This document shows, in pieces, positions 42,145 through 51,155 of a stretch of 55,337 nt of DNA (position 1 is the first letter of the stretch; each line of letters begins with the position of its first letter). Below the pieces are notes generated by a model that worked only from the letters and a program-made list of their open reading frames with translations, was not told the DNA's origin and did not search any database. The DNA is from an uncultured Eubacterium sp. (GTDB taxonomy: Bacteria; Bacillota; Clostridia; Lachnospirales; Lachnospiraceae). The position numbers and the translations under genes were made by a program. Location of the stretch: assembly GCA_947089855.1 (NCBI GenBank), contig CAMUML010000025.1, positions 1 to 55,337 on the forward strand, written 5' to 3'.

Positions 42145-43137
42145 ATGAAGCTGGCAATCGCTGCCGCATATTTTGGAAAGCTGCCAAATACGGCCAAATA
42201 CTGGCTGCAAAGCTGTGGCTACAATGATTGGATCGACTTTTATCTGATCACAGACCAAACGGTAGATAAGCTGCCTAAGAATGTATTCCTGGTTGAATCC
42301 TCGGCCAAGGATTTTGAACGCCGCGTTAAGGATAAATTGGATATTGACTGCGATTTATCCGGCAGAACGTATAAAATGTGCGATTACAGGCCGCTTTTTA
42401 ACCAGATTTATAGCGAGGTATTGGGTCCGTATGCATATTTTGGGCAATGCGAACTGGATATGGTATTTGGGGATATTGGCCGGTTCCTGGATGCCGCAAC
42501 CATACAAAAGTATCAAAAATTGTTCCATTACGGCCATTTTACAATTTATAAAAATGACGGTTTCCTGCTGCGCAGCCTGGATGTGCCGTTTGGTGGCGGG
42601 TATACCTACCGCGGGCTTTTGGAGAAGAGGGAATTGTGCAATGCAGACGAACAATTCCACCCGTATTCTATCAACCGGCTGTATGACAAGCTAAATATTC
42701 CTATTTTTGGGGAGGCAGACAGGCATATAGCAGACATTGCCCAGGAATGGCACCGGTTTGTATTGTGGAACCACCAGTCTAGGGATGCGTACGAAGAGAA
42801 GGGGAAACACATTATTTTTTCGTGGGAAAACGGAAGGCTGATAGGGCACGCCCTTGTAGATGGCAGGGCAAAGCGTGAGGAATACCTGTATATCCATCTG
42901 CAAAAAAGGCGGATGGAAGATTGCACCAGGGGCTTAAAAAAGAAGTATATCATTGTACCGAACCAGTTCCTGCCGTACCGGGCAATTGATAAAAAAATGG
43001 TGCAGCAGTATTCGCGTACGAAACTTTTTTACCGGCAATGGTTCCGGGCACATGCCAATGGTATCAGGCTGCGGTTAAAAAGGAAGCTTACGAAAGATTA
43101 TGCGTCTTACGAGGTTGGGGTTTATCGGAAAAGATAA
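42145..43137 (+). CDS. DUF6625-family protein, probable glycosyltransferase
   Basis: 330 residues. The start (KLAIAAAYFGKLPNTAKYWL) and the central 'YKMCDYRPLFNQIYSEVLGP' and 'FGQCELDMVFGDIGRFL' are typical of DUF6625, found in glycan loci. The 'CELDMVFGD' segment looks like a DxD-type metal/nucleotide site of a GT-A fold. It is predicted to transfer a sugar in this operon, but activity for the family is not proven. RBS is weak (CAAGG). Confidence 0.7.
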   Translation: MKLAIAAAYFGKLPNTAKYWLQSCGYNDWIDFYLITDQTVDKLPKNVFLVESSAKDFERRVKDKLDIDCDLSGRTYKMCDYRPLFNQIYSEVLGPYAYFGQCELDMVFGDIGRFLDAATIQKYQKLFHYGHFTIYKNDGFLLRSLDVPFGGGYTYRGLLEKRELCNADEQFHPYSINRLYDKLNIPIFGEADRHIADIAQEWHRFVLWNHQSRDAYEEKGKHIIFSWENGRLIGHALVDGRAKREEYLYIHLQKRRMEDCTRGLKKKYIIVPNQFLPYRAIDKKMVQQYSRTKLFYRQWFRAHANGIRLRLKRKLTKDYASYEVGVYRKR

Positions 43138-43151
43138 GGTTGGTTTGTGAT

Positions 43152-44291
43152 ATGAAAGTAATTGCGTTTTATCTTCCTCAGTTTCATAGGATAACAGAAA
43201 ATGATACATGGTGGGGACCTGGTTTTACCGAATGGACCAATGTGAAGAAGGCAAAGCCACTGTTTGCAGGGCATTATCAGCCAAGGGTTCCATCCGGTAA
43301 AAATTACTATGATTTAACGGATATACGTGTAATTAGGAAGCAGTGCCAATTAGCCAGGCAATTTGGTATTTATGGCTTTTGCTTTTACCATTATTGGTTT
43401 GATGGGAAAATGCTATTGGAAAAGCCCGTTGAAAAATATCTTGCAGATAAGGAATGTGACCTGCCATTTTGTATTTCTTGGGCCAATGAAAATTGGACCA
43501 ATGTGTGGGATGCAAAAAAAGGTGATACAAAGATATTAATTTCACAAAACTATGGCAATAAACATATGTGGACCGCCCATTTTATGTATTTGCTGCCTTT
43601 TTTGAAGGATGGCAGGTATATAAAAGTAGATCATAAACCATTAGTTATTATCTATAAACCACATGAAATCCCTTGTTTGGGCAGTATGCTGCGGCATTGG
43701 AAGGCGCTTGCTTTGGAAAACGGTTTGGATGGGATTGCATTTGCATACCAGCATTTGGATTATGATGAGCTATATGGCAAAAAGGACAGGTATTTTGACT
43801 ATGCAATTGAGTACCAGCCAGGATATGGGTACCGTGATATGGAAAACCCTGTAAAAAGGAGAATGAAAAATGCCAAACACCGGATGGATGTGTGGCTTAC
43901 AAAGCATGGAAAGCAAGTTCTTAACCTCCACCATGCAATCAAACAGGAAAAACCGTCCCTGGTAAATTACCATTCTGTATGGGAAGCAATTTTGAACAAA
44001 AAAGTTATATCTGGCAAATATATACCAGGGGCATTTGTAGATTGGGATAATTCACCGAGGCGGGGGACGGCAGGGACAGTGTATACAGGTGCAACCCCGG
44101 CAAGTTTCCAAGGTTATTTTGAACGTATGGTGGCAAAAGCGAGGGAAGAATATAAAAAAGATTTGCTGTTTTTATTTGCTTGGAATGAATGGGCAGAAGG
44201 CGGTTATTTGGAGCCGGATGAAAAGTATGGCTATCGATATTTAGAAGCAATTAGGGATTCTTTGATTTCACAAGGGGAATTTCCGTGGTAG
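43152..44291 (+). CDS. WbsX-like glycosyltransferase (GH99-like domain)
   Basis: 379 residues from the ATG at 43152. WbsX-family pattern: 'IAFYLPQFHRITENDTWWG', 'GFTEWTNVKKAKPLFAGHYQ', 'FCFYHYWFDGKMLLEKPVEK', 'CISWANENWTNVWD', and a closing 'FAWNEWAEGGYLEPD'. These proteins occur in O-antigen and capsule loci; they carry a GH99-like TIM barrel and are treated as glycosyltransferases. An upstream ATG at 43038 would lie far inside the previous gene and has no family match. Confidence 0.85.
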   Translation: MKVIAFYLPQFHRITENDTWWGPGFTEWTNVKKAKPLFAGHYQPRVPSGKNYYDLTDIRVIRKQCQLARQFGIYGFCFYHYWFDGKMLLEKPVEKYLADKECDLPFCISWANENWTNVWDAKKGDTKILISQNYGNKHMWTAHFMYLLPFLKDGRYIKVDHKPLVIIYKPHEIPCLGSMLRHWKALALENGLDGIAFAYQHLDYDELYGKKDRYFDYAIEYQPGYGYRDMENPVKRRMKNAKHRMDVWLTKHGKQVLNLHHAIKQEKPSLVNYHSVWEAILNKKVISGKYIPGAFVDWDNSPRRGTAGTVYTGATPASFQGYFERMVAKAREEYKKDLLFLFAWNEWAEGGYLEPDEKYGYRYLEAIRDSLISQGEFPW

Positions 44292-44303
44292 AGGGAGTTG
44301 CAA

Positions 44304-45521
44304 TTGAAAATTAGGGATAGTATGGTTGTCAAAATAGCTGGGGGCTATTATATATTTGTATTTTTTATTTATGCAGCATCTATGTTTATCAATGCACATA
44401 AAGGGGTAGTTTGTGGAGCATTTATGGCATTGTTATTTCCGGTTATTATGAAACAGGTAGGCTGCAGGACAAGGCAGGCAGAAATTTTTTTGCTGCTTTT
44501 TCTTGGGTATTTATTGTGTTCTGTATTGCTGTTAAGGGGAAAGATTTATTTTTTATCGTACATTACTTGTATAAGTTATTCTATCTTGCCAATGTGTTTT
44601 TTTGTATTTGCCAGAATGGATGAAAAAAGCCGGTTTTTGTATAACTTTGTGTTTATTATGACTGTGAATTTGATTTTAAACCTTATTCTGTTTTATGTAG
44701 GCCCTTCTTTTTATGTAGACGGATTGTATAAAACGCAGGCAATCAGTGCCCCAAGCAGAGAAGCTATGCAAATGAATTTTAATTCTAATCTTGGAGTGAC
44801 CGTATGCAGTGCGTTTGCCGGCATCTTATTTTTATATTATCTAGTGCGGCTTTTGGAAAGGGAAAAAAGGGGCCGGTATTTATGGATCGATTTTCTTTTG
44901 ATGCTTTTGATGTTGGCGGCAATGGTTTTAACATTCCGCAGGGGCGCATGGCTTGCGGCAATATGTAGTTTGCTTTTGTTGGCGCATTTACGGATATGGA
45001 AAATCAGGCAGCATTTTTTTATCGGCAAAAAAAAGATAATTGGATTTCTAGGCTTAGTTAGTCTTTGCGGCATGGTTTGTTTCCAATTGCCGGATGGGTT
45101 TGTGGATAAAATCGTTATGCGCTTTGGACAATTTAGCACAGCGGTCAGTGAACGCAGCGGTGCCTGGAAACAAGCATTTCAAAGCGTGGATAGCATTCTT
45201 TTTGGTAACGGGTTCGGTAGTTTTTCGCATTATCTTGTGCAGTACAACGTTCCCACAGTGCCGGATTCCTACTATATGATGTTAATTGCAGAAAATGGGA
45301 TATTCGGGCTTTGTCTTTTTGGTGTAATAGTAGGGGCCAGTATTTTTCATTTTTTCGAAAGCCATAACGGAACAATAGTTTATATTATCATTGTCGTATT
45401 TATTTTAGTGCAGTCGATCGGAAGCAATATGCTGGAGTTTCAGATAGTTGCCCCTATTTTTTGGTATTCACTTGGAAAATGTTCTTCTGGAAAGAAGAAG
45501 GAGTATGTTTATGCAGGATAG
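44304..45521 (+). CDS. O-antigen polymerase/ligase-like membrane protein (Wzy)
   Basis: About 405 residues with ten or so membrane segments and a periplasmic-type loop near 265-320 containing 'ERSGAWKQAFQSVDSILFGN', and 'YLVRLL'/'LTFRRGAWLAAICSL' between segments, as in Wzy/WaaL proteins. It would join lipid-linked repeats at the outer face of the membrane. The start is not certain: a TTG at 44304 is well spaced from GGGAG; an ATG at 44322 is also possible. It overlaps the next gene by 11 bp. Confidence 0.75.
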   Translation: MKIRDSMVVKIAGGYYIFVFFIYAASMFINAHKGVVCGAFMALLFPVIMKQVGCRTRQAEIFLLLFLGYLLCSVLLLRGKIYFLSYITCISYSILPMCFFVFARMDEKSRFLYNFVFIMTVNLILNLILFYVGPSFYVDGLYKTQAISAPSREAMQMNFNSNLGVTVCSAFAGILFLYYLVRLLEREKRGRYLWIDFLLMLLMLAAMVLTFRRGAWLAAICSLLLLAHLRIWKIRQHFFIGKKKIIGFLGLVSLCGMVCFQLPDGFVDKIVMRFGQFSTAVSERSGAWKQAFQSVDSILFGNGFGSFSHYLVQYNVPTVPDSYYMMLIAENGIFGLCLFGVIVGASIFHFFESHNGTIVYIIIVVFILVQSIGSNMLEFQIVAPIFWYSLGKCSSGKKKEYVYAG

Positions 45522-46509
45522 GAAGGGGTTAGTATCATTTATTGTCCCATGCTATAACATAGAAAAATATCTGCCGCGCTGTTTGGACAGTTTGTTAGGG
45601 CAGACCTATAAAAATATAGAAGTACTTGTGGCGGATGATGGTTCCATAGATGGGACGGCATCAATCTGCAAAGAATATGCAAAAAAGGACAGCAGGGTAA
45701 AAATCTTCCATACGCCACACAGAGGAATTTCATATACAAGGAATTTATGTTTGGATTCCGTATCAGGGGCATATATTGCTTGCGTAGATGGGGATGATTT
45801 CGTATCGGAACATATGGCAGAAGATATGCTGGCTGCGATGCGGCTTTGGAATGCAGATATTGTAGCGTGCAATTATATGCTGTATTTTGGAAAGGGGAAA
45901 TGTAAGGCCGGAAATACAGATATGCGGAAGGACCATACAATGTCTGCGCAGGATGCGGTTCAAAATCTTTTTCAATCAGAAGCGAGGTTTTGTACAGCTT
46001 GGGCGAAACTATATAAAAAAGAAGTATGGGATGGCCTGCGGTACCCAGAAAAGGTATTTTTTGGCGAGGATATGATGTTGGCCCCAAAACTATTTAGCCG
46101 GTGCAAAACGATTGGTTACCTTGCAAAACCTTATTATTATTACAGCCAGGAGGGTGGAAGCCTTGTACGGTCCTCTTTTAACCGGCAGAAATTAAACATG
46201 GTAGCAGCGTGTAGGGGGTGGGTGGATTTATGTGAGCAGCAATATCCGGCAATCAGGGATGCCGCGAAGAAGTGCTATTTTGAAACGCTGATCAATATGT
46301 GTTCGCCGTTGGCAGCCGAAAAAAAATTCCATGCTTACTATAATGAGTACCGGAACATTATCAAAGCAAACAAAAAAGAAATCCAAAGGCTGCCGCTACG
46401 AAAAAATGATAAGCATAAAGCACGCTTGATTTGTTATTTTTCAGCAGAGGCATACCATGTATTCCGTCGGGTATTCCTCCAAATAGAAAGCAAAGTGAAA
46501 GATTTGTGA
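45511..46509 (+). CDS. Glycosyltransferase family 2
   Basis: 332 residues from the ATG at 45511 (AAGGAG at 45498-45503). GT-A fold: 'SFIVPCYNIEKYLPRCLDSL', 'VLVADDGSIDGTASICKEYA', and DxD-like 'ACVDGDDFVSEHM'. The second half holds 'FCTAWAKLYKKEVWDGL' and 'FGEDMMLAPKLF', the ED motif near the acceptor site. It is an inverting transferase that adds a sugar on the cytoplasmic face. Confidence 0.9.
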   Translation: MQDRKGLVSFIVPCYNIEKYLPRCLDSLLGQTYKNIEVLVADDGSIDGTASICKEYAKKDSRVKIFHTPHRGISYTRNLCLDSVSGAYIACVDGDDFVSEHMAEDMLAAMRLWNADIVACNYMLYFGKGKCKAGNTDMRKDHTMSAQDAVQNLFQSEARFCTAWAKLYKKEVWDGLRYPEKVFFGEDMMLAPKLFSRCKTIGYLAKPYYYYSQEGGSLVRSSFNRQKLNMVAACRGWVDLCEQQYPAIRDAAKKCYFETLINMCSPLAAEKKFHAYYNEYRNIIKANKKEIQRLPLRKNDKHKARLICYFSAEAYHVFRRVFLQIESKVKDL

Positions 46510-46515
46510 TGTGAA

Positions 46516-47943
46516 ATGGATAAGAAACAAGCACAAAAACAAAATGCAGCCAATGCAGGGTTTTGGTATACCATTGCAAATTTCCTGTTCCGGGCGACTG
46601 GGATTATTACAGCGCCTATATTTACAAGGCTTTTAACGCCGGCTGACTATGGTATAGTCAGCAACTTTACCTCATGGCAGAATATCATCGGGGTATTTAC
46701 GGGTTTATGTGCCAGTTCAACGATTGGCAGGGCGAGGATAGATTTTGAAAAAAAGTTTGGCGGATACCTTGCATCGATACAGCTTCTGTCGGCAACCGTG
46801 TCGGCCGTGGGGCTTGCTCTGGCTGTTGCATTCCGTGGGCCTGTATCCAGGCTGCTGGAATTAGATCAAGGGCTTGTGGTAATTATGTTTGGATACCTCT
46901 GCTTTTATCCGTCGTTGGGATATATGCAGGAAACATACCGGTTTGAATACAAATACGGAAAAAATATCCTGATTAGTGTTTATAATACATTCCTTGTAAT
47001 CATCCTGTCCCTTCTTCTGATCCTTTTTACGGAATTACCGGGATATAAGGCGCGTATTATTGGAATGGTTATTCCAGCGTCTATCTTGGGGGCAGTTTTT
47101 TTTGTTTTGATTTTGGCTAGGGGAAAGAAGGAAATATCTGCAAAATATTGGAAATATGCCTTGACAGTTGGGGCTCCGTTGATTCCACACCAGCTGGCGA
47201 TGACAGTCCTTGGCCAGATTGACCGTGTTATGATCATGAAACAGGTAGGGGAGGCGGAAGCGGGGATATATAGCTTTGGGTATTCTTATGCGGTGGTGGT
47301 TTCTATCGTAGTAAATGCGGTTTGCCAGGCATGGCAGCCATTGCTTTATGAATATCTGCAGGATCAGGATGGTTTAGGGATCAAACATGTAAACAACCTT
47401 ATGAATGAGGTGGTTTTAATATTTGCCGTGTTTTTTATTGCACTTGCACCAGAAGCAGTTATGCTTTTGGGGGCAAAACCATTTTGGGACGCCAAGTGGA
47501 TGGTTGCGCCTGTGGCAATTGGGACCTTTTACCAATATATATACAGTAATTTTAGCATGGTAGAATTGTATACGAAAAAAACAGTTTGGATTGCGGTTGG
47601 TTCTGTTATGGCGGCGGCGGTTAATTATGGATTAAATGCCATGCTGATTCCGTTGGCAGGCTACCACATAGCAGCAGTGACTACTTTAATCGGGTATTTA
47701 GCGCTGATGCTGTTCCATTGGGTATTCAGTATTAGGGCTTACGGGAAATTCGTATATGATGCAAAGGGGATTGTCCGTTCGTGCGTCATTATTACACTTG
47801 CAGGGTTTGTATTAATGGCCATGTATTCATTATACCTTGCAAGGTATCTTGTGGCGCTTGCGATCATTGCCCTGCTTTTATATCGGAATAGGAGCTATAT
47901 GAAAGTATTGGTATCCAGAACTTTAAAGAAAGGAAGGGGTTAG
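46516..47943 (+). CDS. Wzx-type polysaccharide flippase
   Basis: 475 residues with about 12-14 membrane segments; the N-terminal pattern 'NFLFRATGIITAPIFTRLLTPADYGI' is typical of MVF-family Wzx/RfbX flippases. It moves the lipid-linked oligosaccharide from the inner to the outer face before polymerisation. With the Wzy-like and Wzz-like genes it completes a Wzx/Wzy-dependent pathway. Seven bp from the previous stop. Confidence 0.9.
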   Translation: MDKKQAQKQNAANAGFWYTIANFLFRATGIITAPIFTRLLTPADYGIVSNFTSWQNIIGVFTGLCASSTIGRARIDFEKKFGGYLASIQLLSATVSAVGLALAVAFRGPVSRLLELDQGLVVIMFGYLCFYPSLGYMQETYRFEYKYGKNILISVYNTFLVIILSLLLILFTELPGYKARIIGMVIPASILGAVFFVLILARGKKEISAKYWKYALTVGAPLIPHQLAMTVLGQIDRVMIMKQVGEAEAGIYSFGYSYAVVVSIVVNAVCQAWQPLLYEYLQDQDGLGIKHVNNLMNEVVLIFAVFFIALAPEAVMLLGAKPFWDAKWMVAPVAIGTFYQYIYSNFSMVELYTKKTVWIAVGSVMAAAVNYGLNAMLIPLAGYHIAAVTTLIGYLALMLFHWVFSIRAYGKFVYDAKGIVRSCVIITLAGFVLMAMYSLYLARYLVALAIIALLLYRNRSYMKVLVSRTLKKGRG

Positions 47944-47949
47944 AGGGGA

Positions 47950-48849
47950 ATGGGAGTAGTGTATAGCCGGTATGGGAAGGAGGCCAGGCGCAGCCGTATC
48001 AGGACATATATTGGGGCGTACCGGGCAAAACAAAGGTATTTGCAGGAGGTTTCATGTTGCAGGAAGGAATTTAGCCATGGCCAAATTCCGCTGCCAGAAG
48101 CAGTGGAAATAGAAACCGTAAACCGCTGTAATAATGACTGCCCTTTCTGTCCAGTAAACCGGAATGAAAAACAGCGGGAGTACCATCAGATGTCCGATAG
48201 CCTTTTTTATAAAATACTTATGGAACTGTCTGAGATAGGATATACTGGAATACTTCAATTGTTTTCCAACAACGAGCCATTGTTGGATAAAAAGATATAT
48301 GAAAGGTTAAAACTGGCAAAAGAAAAAGTGCCGTCTGCGTATATGCTGCTGCTTTCCAACGGTATTTTGTTGAAAGAAGACCGGGTACCGGAACTGCTGG
48401 ATAGCTTGGATATGCTGGTTATTGATAACTATGATGACAGATTACAAATGCTCCCAGCTGTAAAAAAGCTTTATCATTGGGTGAAACGGAACCCAGAATA
48501 TGAAAAGAAGGTAGAAATCCATATGCGGAAGAAAAACGAGATTTTAACTACAAGGGGGGGGGACAGCCCAAATAGCAGGCCGGTAAAAAACGGGAAGGCA
48601 AAATGGGGGTGCATCTATCCATTTAAGCAGATGGTCATCCGCCCAGACGGGAAGGTTTCGCTATGCTGCAATGATGCACTCGGAAAGGTCACACTTGGGG
48701 ATGTGGGAAAGCAGAGCCTAATGGAAATATGGCATTCCAGGCGCTATCAAACGATCCGTAAGGTGGTTGGCTCTGGACGGGGGAATTTTGAAAAATGTGC
48801 GATGTGTGATACGGCATATCATATGTGGAAACCGGAAGTGTCCCTGTAA
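47950..48849 (+). CDS. Radical SAM/SPASM protein within the polysaccharide operon
   Basis: 299 residues. The radical SAM cluster motif is C60-NND-C64-PF-C67, preceded by 'EAVEIETVNRC'. The C-terminal half carries a SPASM-like region: 'GCIYPFKQMVIRPDGKVSLC', CND, then 'CAMC' near the end, for an extra Fe-S cluster. SPASM enzymes usually modify peptides, but members in glycan loci are known and may act on sugars or small substrates. A run of nine G's (48554-48562) lies in the coding frame, so slippage could switch the protein off or on. The gene is intact here. Confidence 0.82.
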   Translation: MGVVYSRYGKEARRSRIRTYIGAYRAKQRYLQEVSCCRKEFSHGQIPLPEAVEIETVNRCNNDCPFCPVNRNEKQREYHQMSDSLFYKILMELSEIGYTGILQLFSNNEPLLDKKIYERLKLAKEKVPSAYMLLLSNGILLKEDRVPELLDSLDMLVIDNYDDRLQMLPAVKKLYHWVKRNPEYEKKVEIHMRKKNEILTTRGGDSPNSRPVKNGKAKWGCIYPFKQMVIRPDGKVSLCCNDALGKVTLGDVGKQSLMEIWHSRRYQTIRKVVGSGRGNFEKCAMCDTAYHMWKPEVSL

Positions 48850-48895
48850 ACGTTATTGCTCGTGAGTATAAAATGGTTTTCTGCTAGGGCAGATT

Positions 48896-49570
48896 ATGAA
48901 AAAAATAGTGAAAAGGGCTTTGTTAAAGCGAAGGGGGATTTTGATCGATGCCCATTCGGTGATTAACTATGGGGTAAAGCTGAAGGATGGTTTTCAAAAA
49001 GCTGTAGTTAGGGATTCCATCTTGCAGATTGCATCAATGGGTGATGGATGTTTTTTTGAACATGTGACTGCTTATGGAAATATTGAATGCGGAAGATATG
49101 TATCCATCTCTGGGCCAGGCACAATCCTCCACAGCGAAGGAGGCAGGATCATTATTGGGAGTTTTACTTCCATCGCGCAAAATGTCAGCATCCAACAATT
49201 TAACCATAATACAAAACGGCCTACAACCTATGGTATGCAATATCATTTTTTTGGAAACCATTTTGTGGAAGATGCAGTGGTGAAGGGGGATGTGGTAATA
49301 GGGGAGGATGTCTGGATCGGATCCAATGCGGTGATTTGTTCAGGGGTCCATATTGGAAGGGGCGCCGTGGTTGGTGCAGGTGCGGTCGTAACAAAAGATA
49401 TATTACCATATACAATCAATGCCGGAGTACCATCAAGAATAATCCGGAAACGTTTTACAGAGGGACAGATTGCTTTTTTGGAAGAAAAAAAGTGGTGGTT
49501 GTGGAGTAAAGAAAAAATTAAGAGAAATAAGGAATTTTTTATTTCAGAAGTCGATGATTTGATGCGATAA
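48896..49570 (+). CDS. Hexapeptide acyltransferase (CatB/LbH type)
   Basis: 224 residues of left-handed beta-helix ('VSISGPGTILHSEGGRIIIG', 'VVIGEDVWIGSNAVICSGVH', 'IGRGAVVGAGAVVTKDILPY') with the CatB-like 'FNHNTKRPTTY' loop bearing the catalytic His and a C-terminal helical tail. It acetylates a sugar in the glycan or an amino-sugar precursor. The start at 48896 is supported by 'AGGGCAG' upstream. It stands 46 bp after the radical SAM gene, one of the wider gaps in the operon. Confidence 0.83.
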   Translation: MKKIVKRALLKRRGILIDAHSVINYGVKLKDGFQKAVVRDSILQIASMGDGCFFEHVTAYGNIECGRYVSISGPGTILHSEGGRIIIGSFTSIAQNVSIQQFNHNTKRPTTYGMQYHFFGNHFVEDAVVKGDVVIGEDVWIGSNAVICSGVHIGRGAVVGAGAVVTKDILPYTINAGVPSRIIRKRFTEGQIAFLEEKKWWLWSKEKIKRNKEFFISEVDDLMR

Positions 49571-49585
49571 GAAGGGGCTGTAAAA

Positions 49586-51151
49586 ATGAGAAATGGCAGG
49601 CGTATTCTATTGGTCTGTAAAGAGACCTATTCGTATCCACTATATTATATTGCGCAAAAGTGGAAAAAGGATCATGAGGTTGCGGCATTCTTTTTCGTCC
49701 CAAGCGAGACGATGCTAAATAAATGCCAGTTAAATGATACGACTTATTATAATTTTAAATCAGATACGGATATAAGGATGTTTACATCAGATAAAATAGC
49801 AGATTTATTTACCAGGCATTTAAAAAATCCGCCAATTGATTTTGCGTTCCTGGCTAACGTAGAACAGAATTATACTTATTACCGAAGTTTGAACTGCCAG
49901 ATTATGTCTTCCCAGTTTTTTTCCAGCTATTACCATTATCGGACACATATGTATCCGGCAACTTATGAACAGCAGATGTATTGGCTGGAATTGAATTATA
50001 AAAATATCTTGAAGATTGTGAAAGAATTTGCCCCGGATTATGTGGTCGATACAGATACAGCAGAGCTTGGGCGGCTGGTACTGATGGAAGTGTGCCATAA
50101 AAAAGGGATCCCATATCTTACGATTGAACATCCACGGTATGAGATGTACCGGGAAGTTACCCATACGCTGGGTTTAAAAAATGATACGTATTTTGTTGAA
50201 GGATATAAGAAAAACCAAAAACTTCCAGATAGCAGGTTATCCGAGGAATTGAAATATATCGAAGATTACAATGTTAAAAGCAGGATTATGCCAAAGGAGT
50301 TTAAAACAGATATTACGGCACAGTATGAGCCGGACAGCTTGTTGTTAACGCTGCGTAAAATACATGGATGCATCCATTATTTTATTGTGGATCAGGATTT
50401 GAGGGCGCATAACCGAAAGCTCAAGGGGAAAAATCCTGTCTTATATAATAACTCGTTTGCGTATATTAAATTTTTTCTGCGTTATACATGGAACAGGAAC
50501 CGCCTGCTGCGTAATAACCGCATTTTTCAAAAACCCGTCAAAGGCGAAAATTATGTCTATATGCCACTGCATATGATACCCGAAGCGACAACATTTGTAA
50601 AAGCGCCGTTTTTTATTAATGAACTTGCCTTGATCGAAGAAGTATCGAAGGCGCTGCCAATCGGCTGGTACCTCTATGTGAAAGAGCACCAGTCAATGGT
50701 GGGGGAGCGTGGGCTGGACTTTTATAAAAAAGTAAATAAAATCCCAAATGTCAGGCTGGTGCAGTTGAATTATTATAAGGATCCAAAGCCTTGGATTATC
50801 CATGCAAAAGGTGTTGTTACGATTTCTGGAACCACTGCTTATGAAGCGGCCTTGCTCGGCAAGCCAGCGCTTGTATTTGGCGAAGTATTGTTCCATCTGA
50901 TTGACGGTATCACGAAAGTAGAGAATCTGGAGCAATTGCCAAAACTGCTGCAGGAATTTGATGGTTACCAAGGCAATAGGCATTCTTGTGCAGCATATAT
51001 TAAAACAGTAAAAGAATATGGGGAACAGATTGATATGATAAAACTCGAAAGGGATGGCCTGGATATTATCCGCAGGCAGCAGGTTCCGCCAAACGATTAT
51101 ATGGATGAAATCGATAAATTGGAACGGCTGTTCCTTAGGCATATGGAATAA
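49586..51151 (+). CDS. Capsule-polysaccharide-synthesis-like protein
   Basis: 521 residues. The C-terminal half contains 'GVVTISGTTAYEAALLGKPA' and 'LVFGEVLFHLIDG', a GT-B-type donor loop (S/T-T-x-x-EA) like Capsule_synth (PF05159, KpsS/KpsC) and UDP-GlcNAc epimerase-like folds. 'LPIGWYLYVKEHQSMVGERG' precedes it. The N-terminal half has no close family. It may add a Kdo- or nonulosonate-like acidic sugar, a fit with the downstream module. GGGGC is the ribosome site. Confidence 0.65.
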   Translation: MRNGRRILLVCKETYSYPLYYIAQKWKKDHEVAAFFFVPSETMLNKCQLNDTTYYNFKSDTDIRMFTSDKIADLFTRHLKNPPIDFAFLANVEQNYTYYRSLNCQIMSSQFFSSYYHYRTHMYPATYEQQMYWLELNYKNILKIVKEFAPDYVVDTDTAELGRLVLMEVCHKKGIPYLTIEHPRYEMYREVTHTLGLKNDTYFVEGYKKNQKLPDSRLSEELKYIEDYNVKSRIMPKEFKTDITAQYEPDSLLLTLRKIHGCIHYFIVDQDLRAHNRKLKGKNPVLYNNSFAYIKFFLRYTWNRNRLLRNNRIFQKPVKGENYVYMPLHMIPEATTFVKAPFFINELALIEEVSKALPIGWYLYVKEHQSMVGERGLDFYKKVNKIPNVRLVQLNYYKDPKPWIIHAKGVVTISGTTAYEAALLGKPALVFGEVLFHLIDGITKVENLEQLPKLLQEFDGYQGNRHSCAAYIKTVKEYGEQIDMIKLERDGLDIIRRQQVPPNDYMDEIDKLERLFLRHME

Positions 51152-51155
51152 AAAA

